From contig PIZK01000020.1 in NCBI GenBank assembly GCA_002835545.1, positions 33,202 to 97,201 on the forward strand: DNA of 64,000 bases, given 5' to 3'. Origin of the DNA: Alteromonadales bacterium alter-6D02. Its GTDB lineage: Bacteria; Pseudomonadota; Gammaproteobacteria; Enterobacterales; Psychrobiaceae. Below the pieces are notes generated by a model that saw only the letters and a program-made list of their open reading frames with translations, searched no databases and was not told where the DNA came from. Positions 39,459 through 48,344 of the stretch are shown here, one piece after another. Both the position numbers and the translations under genes were made by a program. How positions within the stretch are numbered: position 1 is the first letter of the stretch; every line of letters starts with the position of its first letter.

Positions 39459-39502
39459 TGCAAAAAATTACTGTTAGCTTAAATAATTAAGTTAATGAAA
39501 CT

Positions 39503-39519
39503 GGCGGATTCACACCGCC
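39503..39519 (+). promoter_or_regulatory. Short hairpin in the prs leader
   Basis: GGCGG, loop ATTCACA, CCGCC, about 26 bp before the prs GTG start. It could influence prs expression, but no known riboswitch is recognised. Confidence 0.35.
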
Positions 39520-39544
39520 CACCAAACCAACGCCTGAGGTTAAC

Positions 39545-40492
39545 GTGCCTGATATTAAATTGTTTGCCGGAAATGCCATTCCTGAACTAGCTCAAAAAAT
39601 TGCTGACCGTCTTTATCTTAAACTAGGTAAAGCGACTGTTGGTCGTTTTAGTGATGGGGAAATTAGCGTACAAATCAACGAAAATGTACGTGGAGCAGAT
39701 GTATTCATCCTGCAATCAACGTGTTCGCCAACGAACGACAACTTAATGGAATTATTAGTAATGGTTGACGCACTTCGCCGTGCTTCTGCTGGCCGTATTA
39801 CTGCTGTGATTCCTTATTTCGGTTACGCACGTCAAGATCGTCGTGTGCGTAGTTCTCGTGTTCCAATTACAGCTAAAGTTGTTGCCGATTTCCTATCTAG
39901 CGTTGGTGTAGATCGTGTTTTAACTGTTGATTTACACGCAGAGCAGATTCAAGGTTTCTTCGATGTACCTGTAGATAACGTTTTTGGTACACCAGTATTA
40001 CTAGATGACCTACAAAAACGCGACTTCCACCAGCCAATCGTTGTATCTCCAGATATCGGTGGTGTAGTACGTGCTCGTGCACTTGCTAAACTATTAGATG
40101 ATTCTGATTTAGCAATCATCGACAAGCGTCGCCCACAAGCGAACGTAGCACAAGTGATGCACATCATTGGTGACGTTGAAGATCGTGACTGTATCATCGT
40201 TGATGACATGATTGATACCGGCGGCACATTATGTAAAGCGGCTGAAGCACTAAAAGAGCACGGTGCACGTAAAATTTACGCGTACGCAACTCACGCCGTA
40301 TTCTCTGGCAGCGCTGTTGAAAACGTTCGTAACAGTGTAATCGATGAATTCATCGTTACTGACTCAATTCCTCTAACGGAAGAGATGAAAGCAACAGGTA
40401 AAGTTAAGATCCTTTCTTTAGATAGCATGATGGCTGAAGCCCTTCGTCGTGTATCTAACGAAGAGTCTATCTCTGCGATGTTTGATTACTAA
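39545..40492 (+). CDS. prs: Ribose-phosphate pyrophosphokinase
   Basis: Makes PRPP from ribose 5-phosphate and ATP for nucleotide, histidine and tryptophan synthesis; 315 residues (E. coli 315). Characteristic parts are [11 protein letters not shown], the flexible loop [11 protein letters not shown] and the PRPP-binding motif [15 protein letters not shown]. The start is GTG 39545 with GAGG at good spacing; E. coli prs also starts at GTG. Ends at a strong bidirectional terminator. Confidence 0.97.
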   Translation: MPDIKLFAGNAIPELAQKIADRLYLKLGKATVGRFSDGEISVQINENVRGADVFILQSTCSPTNDNLMELLVMVDALRRASAGRITAVIPYFGYARQDRRVRSSRVPITAKVVADFLSSVGVDRVLTVDLHAEQIQGFFDVPVDNVFGTPVLLDDLQKRDFHQPIVVSPDIGGVVRARALAKLLDDSDLAIIDKRRPQANVAQVMHIIGDVEDRDCIIVDDMIDTGGTLCKAAEALKEHGARKIYAYATHAVFSGSAVENVRNSVIDEFIVTDSIPLTEEMKATGKVKILSLDSMMAEALRRVSNEESISAMFDY

Positions 40493-40515
40493 TTTTATTA
40501 GTCATTAAGCAAACC

Positions 40516-40543
40516 AAAAAAGGAGCCTGATGGCTCCTTTTTT
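40516..40543. terminator. Bidirectional terminator between prs and the prepilin gene
   Basis: AAAAAAGGAGCC, loop TGAT, GGCTCCTTTTTT, with tracts on both sides. Confidence 0.92.
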
Positions 40544-40571
40544 ATTACCTAAATATAATCTCTTGTTAAGA

Positions 40572-41045
40572 TTAACAGGCTGTAAGTACTATTCGGGGTG
40601 GAGTAGCTATATCTCCGGCCTGCCTATAATCTACAGTACACTTTTCATTAAGCGTTGTAGGAGTGTTTTCCCCTCTATAGACAATAAAATGTCCGCCAAT
40701 GATAACACTTTTAAACTCTTCATCTAAGTCAATCAATACATCCCAGCTGCCGTTACTCCCTGAGTAATCAGCAAGGGGGTATCCATGCTTTATGTCTAAA
40801 ATGACTCCGTTTATCTCGACATTAACTCCCGGCATGCGTCTTAATTGTTGGTTGCCTTTTATACTCGATTTTGCGTGAACCATCATCATCGCATTCTCTA
40901 TTGCCGCTTTAACTTTCAATAGGCTTGCATTTTCTGAGTCCGACTTAATGTCAATAAACTTTGGCGATACAGCCACAACCAACAAACCTAATACAATGAT
41001 AATTATTACAAATTCAATCAAAGAAAATCCACAATTTTTTCTCAA
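40572..41045 (-). CDS. MSHA-like type IV prepilin, orphan
   Basis: A 157-residue type IV prepilin. The short leader MRKNCG is followed by FSLIEFVIIIIVLGLLVV, with the conserved Glu at position 5 after the cleavage site. The rest (SPKFIDIKSDSENASLLKVK, HGYPLADY) resembles MshA-type pilins, and a C-terminal cysteine pair (residue near 141 and final AC) could form a disulfide. The start is TTG 41045: GAGAGG precedes it by 4 nt, and no ATG exists before an upstream stop. TTG 41057 is an alternative. No pilin-assembly genes are adjacent. Confidence 0.75.
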   Translation of the reverse strand: MRKNCGFSLIEFVIIIIVLGLLVVAVSPKFIDIKSDSENASLLKVKAAIENAMMMVHAKSSIKGNQQLRRMPGVNVEINGVILDIKHGYPLADYSGSNGSWDVLIDLDEEFKSVIIGGHFIVYRGENTPTTLNEKCTVDYRQAGDIATPPRIVLTAC

Positions 41046-41448
41046 AATACCTCTCAAAAACTAACTACATTATGACCAAGAACTTCACAATGAGCGCTTA
41101 GTGTCTAAAAATGCCCTAGTATATAACCAAATTCTTGCTGTGAAAATATAGATTAAATCGTATATCTCATACGTCAGATTCACTTATAACAGCTCCAACA
41201 TCATTCTTTAATACTAAATACTCCCTGACTTAGAACAAATGTAAGCGTTTGGCCGCACCTAAAAAAGCATAAATGAACATATTTTTACCAGTTACCTCCA
41301 AGCACTTGCAGTAAAACGTTTTAGCCTATTTACAGCAATGTGGTGACTGTTTTTATCTCTTTTATATCCTTTAGTCTTAATTTTTGCTTTAATTAAGCAA
41401 AATTAGTAAATCGCTAAACATTTTAGCTCAGTAAAAAGGAAAAAGAGT
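41046..41448. other. Intergenic, 403 bp, divergent promoter region
   Basis: AT-rich region between the prepilin and AbgT genes. No reading frame, RNA or strong operator was recognised. Confidence 0.6.
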
Positions 41449-42990
41449 ATGAGTTCAACGACCCAGAAACCTAGAGCAGTCGATAGGTTTCTCAACAGTA
41501 TTGAAAGGGTGGGTAACGCCCTCCCCGATCCAGCTATTATCTTCTTATCGGCAATGCTCATCATTTGGGGGCTATCAGCGCTGCTATCGCAATACACTTT
41601 CGGTGCTATTGACCCGCGAACTGGTGAAGCTATCATCGTTCATAACCTGTTAACCGGAGACTCTTTAGCTGGCTTCTTAGCGGGCATGGTTAAAACCTTC
41701 ACCGCTTTCGCGCCTTTAGGTGTTGTGTTAGTTGCTATGCTTGGTGTCGGTGTCGCTGAACATTCTGGCTTTATTAACACGGGTCTTAAGCTGATGCTAA
41801 AGCGCACTCCAAAAGCGCTATTAACGCCATCGATCATTTTAATCGCGATTGTCAGCCACACAGCAACCGACGCGGGCTATGTATTAGTTATCCCATTAGC
41901 AGGGGTTATCTTCTTTGCCATGGGCCGTCACCCACTGGTTGGTATAGCGGCAGCTTTTGCTGGGGTAAGTGGCGGTTTTAGTGCTAACTTTATTCCATCA
42001 GGCATTGACCCGTTACTGCAAAGCTTCACCCAGAGTGCGGCACAAATCATTGATCCTGAAATTGCGGTCAATCCGTTAAATAACTGGTTCTTTACTTCCG
42101 CTTCAAGCATCTTTATTGTGTTATTAGGTTGGTATATCACTGATAAAATCATTGAACCTCGCTTAGCCAAAACACCGATCGATGGTGACACTTCAGATTT
42201 ACCGACTTTTGATGAAATCACGTCAAAAGAACGTAAAGGCTTTTACTTAGCTTCTTTTGTCATGGTAGCCGGATTGGCACTATTAGCGTGGGCGAGTTGG
42301 TCAGCCGACTCACCATTGCGTGGTCCAACGGGTTCACTTGCTGATTTTAAAGCACCATTAATGCAATCAATTGTTCCGTTAATCTTCTTGCTATTTTGGA
42401 TTCCCGGTGCCGTATATGGCTTCACGGTTGGAACCTTTAAAACCAGTAAAGACATGATTGACGCAATGAGTAAATCAATGGGCAGCATGGCTTATTACAT
42501 TGTAATGGCTTTCTTCTGTTCATTGTTTATTGCGGCATTCTCACAATCAAACTTAGGTGCTCTATTAGCCATTGAAGGGGCAGAAGTATTAAAAGCTATG
42601 GCACTACCAAGTGCAGTGACTGTTGTTGGTATCATCTTCTTAACGGGTTTTGTTAACCTATTCGTTGGTTCAAGTTCGGCTAAATGGGCATTATTAGGCC
42701 CAGTATTTGTACCAATGTTAATGCAATTAGGTATCTCACCTGATTTAACTCAAGCGGCTTACCGTATTGGTGATTCTAGCTCGAACATTATCACGCCATT
42801 AATGCCTTACTTTCCACTAGTCGTTGTTTACTGTCAGAAGTATGTGAAGGACACAGGTATCGGTACGTTAATCGCACTAATGCTACCGTTCTCTATTGCA
42901 TTCATGATTGGCTGGACAATCTTCTTATTAGCCTATTGGGCACTAGGTATTCCACTAGGATTACAATCTAGCTATACCTACGGGTTGTAG
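41449..42990 (+). CDS. AbgT family transporter
   Basis: A 513-residue inner-membrane protein with about 11-13 hydrophobic segments. The N-terminus IERVGNALPDPAIIFL, the VSHTATDAGYVLVIPL segment, FIPSGIDPLL and the C-terminal SSAKWALLGPVFVPML match the AbgT family. Members import p-aminobenzoyl-glutamate, or export antimetabolites such as sulfonamides in the MtrF type; sequence alone does not decide. ATG 41449. Single gene with its own terminator. Confidence 0.9.
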   Translation: MSSTTQKPRAVDRFLNSIERVGNALPDPAIIFLSAMLIIWGLSALLSQYTFGAIDPRTGEAIIVHNLLTGDSLAGFLAGMVKTFTAFAPLGVVLVAMLGVGVAEHSGFINTGLKLMLKRTPKALLTPSIILIAIVSHTATDAGYVLVIPLAGVIFFAMGRHPLVGIAAAFAGVSGGFSANFIPSGIDPLLQSFTQSAAQIIDPEIAVNPLNNWFFTSASSIFIVLLGWYITDKIIEPRLAKTPIDGDTSDLPTFDEITSKERKGFYLASFVMVAGLALLAWASWSADSPLRGPTGSLADFKAPLMQSIVPLIFLLFWIPGAVYGFTVGTFKTSKDMIDAMSKSMGSMAYYIVMAFFCSLFIAAFSQSNLGALLAIEGAEVLKAMALPSAVTVVGIIFLTGFVNLFVGSSSAKWALLGPVFVPMLMQLGISPDLTQAAYRIGDSSSNIITPLMPYFPLVVVYCQKYVKDTGIGTLIALMLPFSIAFMIGWTIFLLAYWALGIPLGLQSSYTYGL

Positions 42991-43027
42991 TTAAGTAACG
43001 ACTCTTTAAGTTAACAAACAACACGAT

Positions 43028-43056
43028 AAAGGAGCCAATCTAACGGCTCCTTTTTA
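43028..43056 (+). terminator. Terminator of the AbgT gene
   Basis: AAAGGAGCC, loop AATCTAAC, GGCTCCTTT followed by TTATTTA, 40 bp after the stop. Confidence 0.85.
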
Positions 43057-43140
43057 TTTACCCTCCCTCCATAGTTTTTTTCACCGAGTTATTCAATTTA
43101 AGTGTTTGCGATCCTCTAGTGCTTTAGTTACAATGTCGCG

Positions 43141-43184
43141 CCGAATTTTTCGGTAACGAGAAGGTTTTGGTCGCAAAAACCTTC
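43141..43184 (+). promoter_or_regulatory. Two-hairpin leader before rplY
   Basis: CCGAA-TTT-TTCGG (43141-43153) is followed by GAAGGTTTT-GGTCGCA-AAAACCTTC (43160-43184), a perfect 9-bp stem, about 30 bp before the rplY start. E. coli L25 represses its own message by binding the leader, so this may be the equivalent site. That role is inferred, not shown. Confidence 0.5.
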
Positions 43185-43216
43185 ACCATTTAAATTTAAA
43201 ATATTGGAGACATCTA

Positions 43217-43837
43217 ATGTCTGAAGCAATTACACTTGAAGCGCAAATCCGTACAGACCTAGGGAAAGGTGCGAGCCGCCGCCTACGTCACGCGAATCAA
43301 ACTCCAGCTATCATCTACGGTGGCGAAACAGCTCCTGTTTCTATCACTTTAGCTCATAACAAATTATTTAAAGCGCAAGAGCAAGAGTCTTTCTACTCTC
43401 AAGTTTTAACTATCTCTGTTGATGGCAAAGAAGAAAAAGTAATCGTTAAAGCAATGCAACGTCACAGCCACAAGCCTGTTGTTAACCACGTTGATTTCCT
43501 ACGCGTTGACGAGTCTCACGTTCTTCACACTTCTGTACCAGTACACTTCATCAACGAAGATGCTTCTGCTGCAGTTAAATCAGGTGGCGTTGTTGCTCAC
43601 CACGCAAATGAAATCGAAGTTGCTTGTTTACCAAGTGCTTTACCTGAGTTCATCGAAGTTGACGTTGCTAACTTAGAAGTTGGTCAAACTGTTCACCTTT
43701 CAGACGTAACTTTCCCAGCTGGCGTAACTTCTGTTGAGTTAGCTAAAGGTGAAAGCCACGATCTAGCTGTTGTTTCTATTGCTGCACCTAAAGGCGCTAG
43801 CACTGAAGAAGCTTCAGAAGAAGAAGCAGCAGAATAA
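43217..43837 (+). CDS. rplY: 50S ribosomal protein L25 (long CTC form)
   Basis: Binds 5S rRNA in the large subunit. 206 residues: the N-terminal L25 domain ([20 protein letters not shown], about residues 1-95) is followed by a second CTC/TL5 beta domain, unlike the short 94-residue E. coli protein. The tail is acidic ([10 protein letters not shown]). ATG 43217 is preceded by TTGGAGA. pth follows after 17 bp, so they are co-transcribed. The upstream leader has two hairpins that may serve autoregulation. Confidence 0.94.
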   Translation: MSEAITLEAQIRTDLGKGASRRLRHANQTPAIIYGGETAPVSITLAHNKLFKAQEQESFYSQVLTISVDGKEEKVIVKAMQRHSHKPVVNHVDFLRVDESHVLHTSVPVHFINEDASAAVKSGGVVAHHANEIEVACLPSALPEFIEVDVANLEVGQTVHLSDVTFPAGVTSVELAKGESHDLAVVSIAAPKGASTEEASEEEAAE

Positions 43838-43854
43838 GTCACGAGATAACTCTT

Positions 43855-44442
43855 TTGAGTGACAATATTCAGCTGATAGTGGGCCTGGCTAATCCAGGTC
43901 CCGAATATGCCAACACCAGACATAATGCTGGTGCTTGGTATATTGAACAACTCGCCAATTGGCACAACACCTCTTTAAAAGCCGAGAGTAAGTTCTTTGG
44001 TCATACCGCTCGAATCAATATCGATGGTCATGATGTTAGATTACTTGTTCCAACCACCTTCATGAATCGCAGTGGCAAAGCCGTTGCAGCAATGGCAAAG
44101 TTTTATCAAATTCCGGTAGAGAATATTTTGGTCGCTCACGATGAGCTTGATCTTGATCCCGGCATTGCTAAATTCAAACAAGGCGGCGGACATGGCGGTC
44201 ACAATGGTTTACGCGATATTATTAGCTCTATGGGCAATAATAAGAACTTCCATCGTTTGCGCGTTGCAATTGGCCACCCAGGGCATAAAGATAAAGTTAC
44301 CGGTTATGTATTAGGTAAAGCACCTCAGGCTGAACAAGCTCTAATTGATGGTGCGATTGATGAAGCGGTACGCTCCACCAGCCTAATTTTCTCTCAAGGG
44401 TTCTTGAGTGCCAAAAACAGACTCCATGCCTACAAGGGCTAG
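43855..44442 (+). CDS. pth: Peptidyl-tRNA hydrolase
   Basis: Releases tRNA from prematurely dropped peptidyl-tRNA; 195 residues. Active-site pattern intact: [20 protein letters not shown] with the catalytic histidine, FMNRSGKAV and [10 protein letters not shown]. The start is TTG 43855, giving [15 protein letters not shown]; no ATG is available between the rplY stop and here, so this non-ATG start is most likely. It lies 17 bp after rplY and 34 bp before ychF, in one operon. Confidence 0.94.
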   Translation: MSDNIQLIVGLANPGPEYANTRHNAGAWYIEQLANWHNTSLKAESKFFGHTARINIDGHDVRLLVPTTFMNRSGKAVAAMAKFYQIPVENILVAHDELDLDPGIAKFKQGGGHGGHNGLRDIISSMGNNKNFHRLRVAIGHPGHKDKVTGYVLGKAPQAEQALIDGAIDEAVRSTSLIFSQGFLSAKNRLHAYKG

Positions 44443-44476
44443 TCTGATCCAATCAAATTAATTTTAAGGAATCACC

Positions 44477-45568
44477 ATGGGATTCAAATGTGGTATCGTC
44501 GGTTTACCAAACGTTGGTAAATCAACACTATTCAATGCTTTAACTAAAGCAGGTATCGAGGCGGCTAACTTCCCGTTTTGTACTATTGAACCAAACACTG
44601 GTGTGGTTCCTGTTCCTGATCTACGCCTTGATCAATTAGCAAAAATAGTTAACCCAGAGCGTGTCATTGCCACGACAATGGAGTTTGTTGATATTGCAGG
44701 CTTAGTCGCCGGCGCATCCAAAGGTGAAGGTTTAGGCAACAAGTTCTTAGCAAACATCCGTGAAACCGATGCTATTGGTCACGTGGTACGTTGTTTCGAA
44801 AATGAAAATATCGTGCATGTAAGCGGTGAAGTTGACCCGTTATCGGATATCGAAGTCATCAACACCGAGTTAATGCTGGCCGATATGGACGTTGCAGATA
44901 AAGCGGTTTTCCGCCAAGCTAAAAAGGCTAAAGGCGGGGATAAAGACGCTAAGTTTGAAATCACAGTGCTAGAAAAAATCAAAGCTCACCTCGATGACGG
45001 CTTAATGCTACGCGCATTAGAGCTAGCTAAAGAAGAAAAAGCGGCGATCGATTATTTACAGTTCTTAACGATTAAACCAACCATGTATATCGCAAACGTC
45101 AACGATGATGGTTTTGAAGATAATCCAATGCTAGATAAAGTACGTGAGTTAGCAAAGACTGAAAATGCTGTTGTTGTTGCAGTTTGTGCCGAACTTGAGT
45201 CTGAAATTGCTGAGTTAGATGCTGAAGATGCAGCGGAGTTCATGGAGGACATGGGTATCGAAGAGCCGGGTCTAAACCGTGTAATTCGCTCGGGTTATGA
45301 ACTACTTAACCTACAAACTTATTTCACTGCGGGTGTTAAAGAAGTTCGTGCTTGGACGGTTAATGTAGGTGCTACAGCCCCACAAGCAGCGGGTAAAATC
45401 CACACCGACTTTGAAAAAGGTTTCATTCGTGCAGCCGTTATCGGTTTTGACGATTACATCGACAATAATGGTGAATCAGGTGCAAAAGACGCTGGTAAGC
45501 TACGTGTTGAAGGTAAAGACTACATCGTTAAAGATGGTGATGTAATTCACTTCCGCTTTAACGTCTAA
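44477..45568 (+). CDS. ychF: Ribosome-associated ATPase YchF (OLA1 family)
   Basis: Obg-like P-loop protein, 363 residues, exact family length. Motifs: G1 [10 protein letters not shown]3 in [15 protein letters not shown], and NVND in place of the NKxD motif, which favours ATP over GTP. A coiled-coil insert lies near residues 125-205, and a C-terminal TGS domain ends [11 protein letters not shown]. It binds ribosomes; in E. coli it takes part in stress responses. Third gene of rplY-pth-ychF, with a terminator after it. Confidence 0.96.
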   Translation: MGFKCGIVGLPNVGKSTLFNALTKAGIEAANFPFCTIEPNTGVVPVPDLRLDQLAKIVNPERVIATTMEFVDIAGLVAGASKGEGLGNKFLANIRETDAIGHVVRCFENENIVHVSGEVDPLSDIEVINTELMLADMDVADKAVFRQAKKAKGGDKDAKFEITVLEKIKAHLDDGLMLRALELAKEEKAAIDYLQFLTIKPTMYIANVNDDGFEDNPMLDKVRELAKTENAVVVAVCAELESEIAELDAEDAAEFMEDMGIEEPGLNRVIRSGYELLNLQTYFTAGVKEVRAWTVNVGATAPQAAGKIHTDFEKGFIRAAVIGFDDYIDNNGESGAKDAGKLRVEGKDYIVKDGDVIHFRFNV

Positions 45569-45591
45569 GTTTAATACATTTAAAATACCCT

Positions 45592-45630
45592 GAAAGCCCA
45601 TGAAGCGCGAGTCTCATGGGCTTTTCTTTT
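45592..45630 (+). terminator. Terminator after ychF
   Basis: AAAGCCCATGA and TCATGGGCTTT form an 11-bp stem around AGCGCGAGTC, followed by TCTTTTAT. Confidence 0.85.
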
Positions 45631-45679
45631 ATCGCTAAGATAGTCTAAATTTAATATTAAGGCGTAGCAAGGAAGTCAT

Positions 45680-46081
45680 ATGACGAGTTTATTTCATCAG
45701 CACGGTTCGTATGAGCTATCTGTTCGCAATAAAGTCTTTATCGCAACCTTACATGATAGTTGGAATAAAGAAACAGCACAGGCCTATAGCGAAGAGTTTA
45801 AGGAAGCCGTACAGCCCCTTACTTCTGATTCATGGGGCCATTTGGTTTTTCTCGATCACTGGCAACTTGCCACACCCGATGTAATACCTGTTATTGAAGA
45901 GCTCACACAGTGGTGTATTAGTAATAATTTAACTGCCGCGGCACAGGTTTATTCGCCATCTGAGATAAAGAAACATCAATTAGATGCCATGGTCATTGAA
46001 CGACTCGGTGACTTTCAGCGTTGTGTTTTTGATAATGAACAGCAAGCTAGAGAGTGGTTAACAAAGTTAAGCTTTTTATGA
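45680..46081 (+). CDS. Conserved small cytoplasmic protein of unknown function
   Basis: A 133-residue soluble protein without signal peptide or membrane segment. The alternation of beta strands and helices (YELSVRNKVFIATLHDSWN, then HLVFLDHWQLATPD, then LGDFQRCVFDNEQQAREWL) suggests a STAS/SpoIIAA-like fold, as in proteins that measure or bind small ligands, but this is a guess from pattern. ATG 45680 follows AAGGAAG. It is the last gene before the tRNA cluster, which faces it. Confidence 0.65.
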   Translation: MTSLFHQHGSYELSVRNKVFIATLHDSWNKETAQAYSEEFKEAVQPLTSDSWGHLVFLDHWQLATPDVIPVIEELTQWCISNNLTAAAQVYSPSEIKKHQLDAMVIERLGDFQRCVFDNEQQAREWLTKLSFL

Positions 46082-46128
46082 ATTGATAAGCGTATAGACA
46101 GACTAAATTAAAAGTGGCTATAAAAAGT

Positions 46129-46203
46129 TGGCTGGGATACAAGGATTTGAACCTTGGAATGACGGGATCAAAACCCGCTGCCTTACCGCTTGGCTATATC
46201 CCA
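46129..46203 (-). tRNA. tRNA-Gln (TTG), copy 1
   Basis: 75-nt cloverleaf with encoded CCA, anticodon loop TTTTGAT. Same sequence as the copies at 46482 and 46732. Last gene of the seven-tRNA operon. Confidence 0.97.
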
Positions 46204-46227
46204 ACAAAAAAGATTGGTAGGTCTAAA

Positions 46228-46304
46228 TGGTGGCTACGACGGGATTCGAACCTGTGACCCCATCATTATGAGTGATGTGCTCTAACCAGCTGAGCTACGT
46301 AGCC
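46228..46304 (-). tRNA. tRNA-Met (CAT, elongator type), copy 1
   Basis: 77-nt cloverleaf with encoded CCA, anticodon loop CTCATAA. It lacks the C1-A72 feature of initiator tRNA because G1 pairs with C72. Same sequence as the copy at 46593. Confidence 0.97.
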
Positions 46305-46338
46305 ATTACAAAAGTTTAAGTAAACTTTACTTTAGACG

Positions 46339-46361
46339 AAAAAAAATCGCATTAAGCGATT
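46339..46361 (-). terminator. Terminator-like hairpin inside the tRNA operon
   Basis: Reverse strand AATCGC, loop TTAAT, GCGATT then TTTTTT, after the fifth tRNA (Leu) and before the last Met and Gln. Only 6 bp of stem, so it may be partial. Confidence 0.55.
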
Positions 46362-46374
46362 ATTTTTCATTTGA

Positions 46375-46459
46375 TGGTGCGGGAAGAGAGACTTGAACTC
46401 TCACACCTTGCGATACTAGAACCTAAATCTAGCGCGTCTACCAATTCCGCCACTCCCGC
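46375..46459 (-). tRNA. tRNA-Leu (TAG), copy 1
   Basis: 85-nt class II tRNA with long variable arm and encoded CCA; anticodon loop TTTAGGT. Identical to the copy at 46815 as far as I can compare. Confidence 0.97.
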
Positions 46460-46481
46460 ATATCAAGTTTTTGCAATTATT

Positions 46482-46556
46482 TGGCTGGGATACAAGGATT
46501 TGAACCTTGGAATGACGGGATCAAAACCCGCTGCCTTACCGCTTGGCTATATCCCA
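46482..46556 (-). tRNA. tRNA-Gln (TTG), copy 2
   Basis: 75-nt cloverleaf with encoded CCA, anticodon TTG. Lies 22 nt after the Leu copy 1 boundary and 36 nt from Met copy 2. Confidence 0.97.
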
Positions 46557-46592
46557 ACAAATAATTGGTTGATTTCACTTAAGTAAAATCAA

Positions 46593-46669
46593 TGGTGGCT
46601 ACGACGGGATTCGAACCTGTGACCCCATCATTATGAGTGATGTGCTCTAACCAGCTGAGCTACGTAGCC
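46593..46669 (-). tRNA. tRNA-Met (CAT, elongator type), copy 2
   Basis: 77-nt cloverleaf with encoded CCA, anticodon CAT, same sequence as the copy at 46228. Confidence 0.97.
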
Positions 46670-46731
46670 ATCATAATGTTGTGAATTTAAAGTTTCACTT
46701 CTTTCGTCATTCATAGCTAACTTTAAAAAGT

Positions 46732-46806
46732 TGGCTGGGATACAAGGATTTGAACCTTGGAATGACGGGATCAAAACCCGCTGCCTTACCGCTTGGCTAT
46801 ATCCCA
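46732..46806 (-). tRNA. tRNA-Gln (TTG), copy 3
   Basis: 75-nt cloverleaf with encoded CCA, anticodon TTG. Second gene of the operon, 8 nt from the Leu copy 2 gene. Confidence 0.97.
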
Positions 46807-46814
46807 ACTATAAA

Positions 46815-46899
46815 TGGTGCGGGAAGAGAGACTTGAACTCTCACACCTTGCGATACTAGAACCTAAATCTAGCGCGTCTACCAATTCCGCCACTCCCGC
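46815..46899 (-). tRNA. tRNA-Leu (TAG), copy 2
   Basis: 85-nt class II tRNA with encoded CCA, anticodon TAG. First gene of the operon, about 70 bp after the -10 box. Confidence 0.97.
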
Positions 46900-46968
46900 A
46901 TACTTTCGATTTAACTTAACATTTAAGCATTCGCTTATTTGCTTCGTTGTCCTCATCAAGTGCGGCGT

Positions 46969-46997
46969 ATTATGCTGATGAGAGACGCAACCGTCAA
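46969..46997 (-). promoter_or_regulatory. Promoter of the tRNA operon
   Basis: Reverse strand TTGACG, 17-bp spacer, CATAAT, then a GC-rich ACGCCGC discriminator. This is a near-consensus sigma-70 promoter, and GC-rich discriminators are typical of stringently controlled stable-RNA genes. An A/T-rich stretch just upstream (runs of A) could act as an UP element. Confidence 0.85.
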
Positions 46998-47074
46998 TAG
47001 TTTTTTATCAGTTTTTTTATTCTTTTTTATCAAGTGTTGATTTTGTCACCACCACGAGTGAATTTTAAGCCGTT

Positions 47075-48241
47075 TTACAAGCCCATTGCGTATTTCATAA
47101 CCTGTTTTTTACCCCAAGTAGACTTCTCCGCCATTTTTAGCGCAGTATTACGTAAAAGCACCAAAGGCCCCTGTTCATTACTAAAGGTTAAATAAAAGAA
47201 ATCCATCGCCGATTGCATTAGCAAATTATCACCACGTCTCGCTTTTTGATACTTCATTAAAGTTGCTTGCTGCCACCAGCATTCATTTGCATTGACAGCA
47301 TCAGATATTGTTGAAGCTAATGCTGTAACATCTTTAAAGCCTAAATTAACACCTTGCCCTGCTAATGGGTTAATTGTATGAGCGGCATCCCCTAAGATAC
47401 ATAAGTTAGGTTTAACGTATTGCTGAGCATGGCGACGGGTCAAGCTAAATGAACCACTGTCATCAACCTCAAACTCGCCAAGACGCTGGGGAAACTCATT
47501 AACGATTTGCTCTTTTAGTTGTGTTAATGGTAATTGTGACAACTGACGAATACGCGCTGGCGAGTCGTACCAGACTAATGAGGCTTTATTACCTGTTAAG
47601 GGCAATAAAGCTCGAGGCCCCTGTGGAGTAAACTGCTGCCATGTAATATCTTGTTGCGACCGTTCTGTCGTTACATTTATCAACATAGCATGCTGGGCAT
47701 AGTCCCATGCCGTTACGCCAATATTAGCGGCGTTGCGAACCATCGAGTTGGCCCCATCAGCCCCCACCAGCAAACGCGTATTAATCGTATTATCACCTAG
47801 TGTGACAAAGTAACTATCATCCTGGTGTGTCAATTGAGAAATATTGTAACCTTCAAATAAAGTAACGTTATCTAGTTGCTCTAGTTTGTGCCACAGGGCT
47901 AATTGAATAAGTCGATTCTCTACTATATGGCCTAAATACGGACGCACCATGGTTTCACTATCGAAGACTAAATTGGACCCTGACTGCTCCCAAGTTTCCA
48001 AAAAACGATAAGGGCAAGCTCTCATCGCCAACACATCGTCCCACACACCTATCTGTTGCAATAAATTTTCTGATGCAATACTAATTGCTGATACTCTCAA
48101 GTCCATTGCTTGCTCAGGCGAGAAAGACTTAGGCGCCTTGTGCTCGATAACCGCAATCGATAATCCAGTCGGAGCTAATGCACACGCAAGTGCACCACCG
48201 ACCATACCACCACCAACAATAACAATATCAAATTGTTGCAT
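47075..48241 (-). CDS. ubiF: Ubiquinone biosynthesis hydroxylase UbiF
   Basis: FAD-dependent monooxygenase that adds the C5 or C6 ring hydroxyl of ubiquinone; 388 residues. FAD motifs are IVGGGMVGGALACALA near the start and the second site LGDAAHTINPLAGQGVNLG. The stretches DLRVSAIS, PYRFLETWEQSG and GPRALLPLTGNKASLVWYDS match E. coli UbiF closely, better than UbiH or VisC. ATG 48241 has AAGGAAAA upstream. In E. coli ubiF is also adjacent to the Met/Leu/Gln tRNA operon, supporting the call. The tRNA promoter lies 78 bp past its stop. Confidence 0.92.
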   Translation of the reverse strand: MQQFDIVIVGGGMVGGALACALAPTGLSIAVIEHKAPKSFSPEQAMDLRVSAISIASENLLQQIGVWDDVLAMRACPYRFLETWEQSGSNLVFDSETMVRPYLGHIVENRLIQLALWHKLEQLDNVTLFEGYNISQLTHQDDSYFVTLGDNTINTRLLVGADGANSMVRNAANIGVTAWDYAQHAMLINVTTERSQQDITWQQFTPQGPRALLPLTGNKASLVWYDSPARIRQLSQLPLTQLKEQIVNEFPQRLGEFEVDDSGSFSLTRRHAQQYVKPNLCILGDAAHTINPLAGQGVNLGFKDVTALASTISDAVNANECWWQQATLMKYQKARRGDNLLMQSAMDFFYLTFSNEQGPLVLLRNTALKMAEKSTWGKKQVMKYAMGL

Positions 48242-48344
48242 CAAAGTTTTCCTTCCAATTTATTTTCGCTAATTCTAAGTCGTCTATAGCGAGATAGCTA
48301 ATGATATTAGATAATGCACAATCAATAACTTGATATAGATTAAT

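Noticed and set aside
46371..46586. Forward-strand open frame of 71 codons
   Set aside because: It lies entirely over the tRNA-Leu and tRNA-Gln genes read from the opposite strand; no ribosome site.
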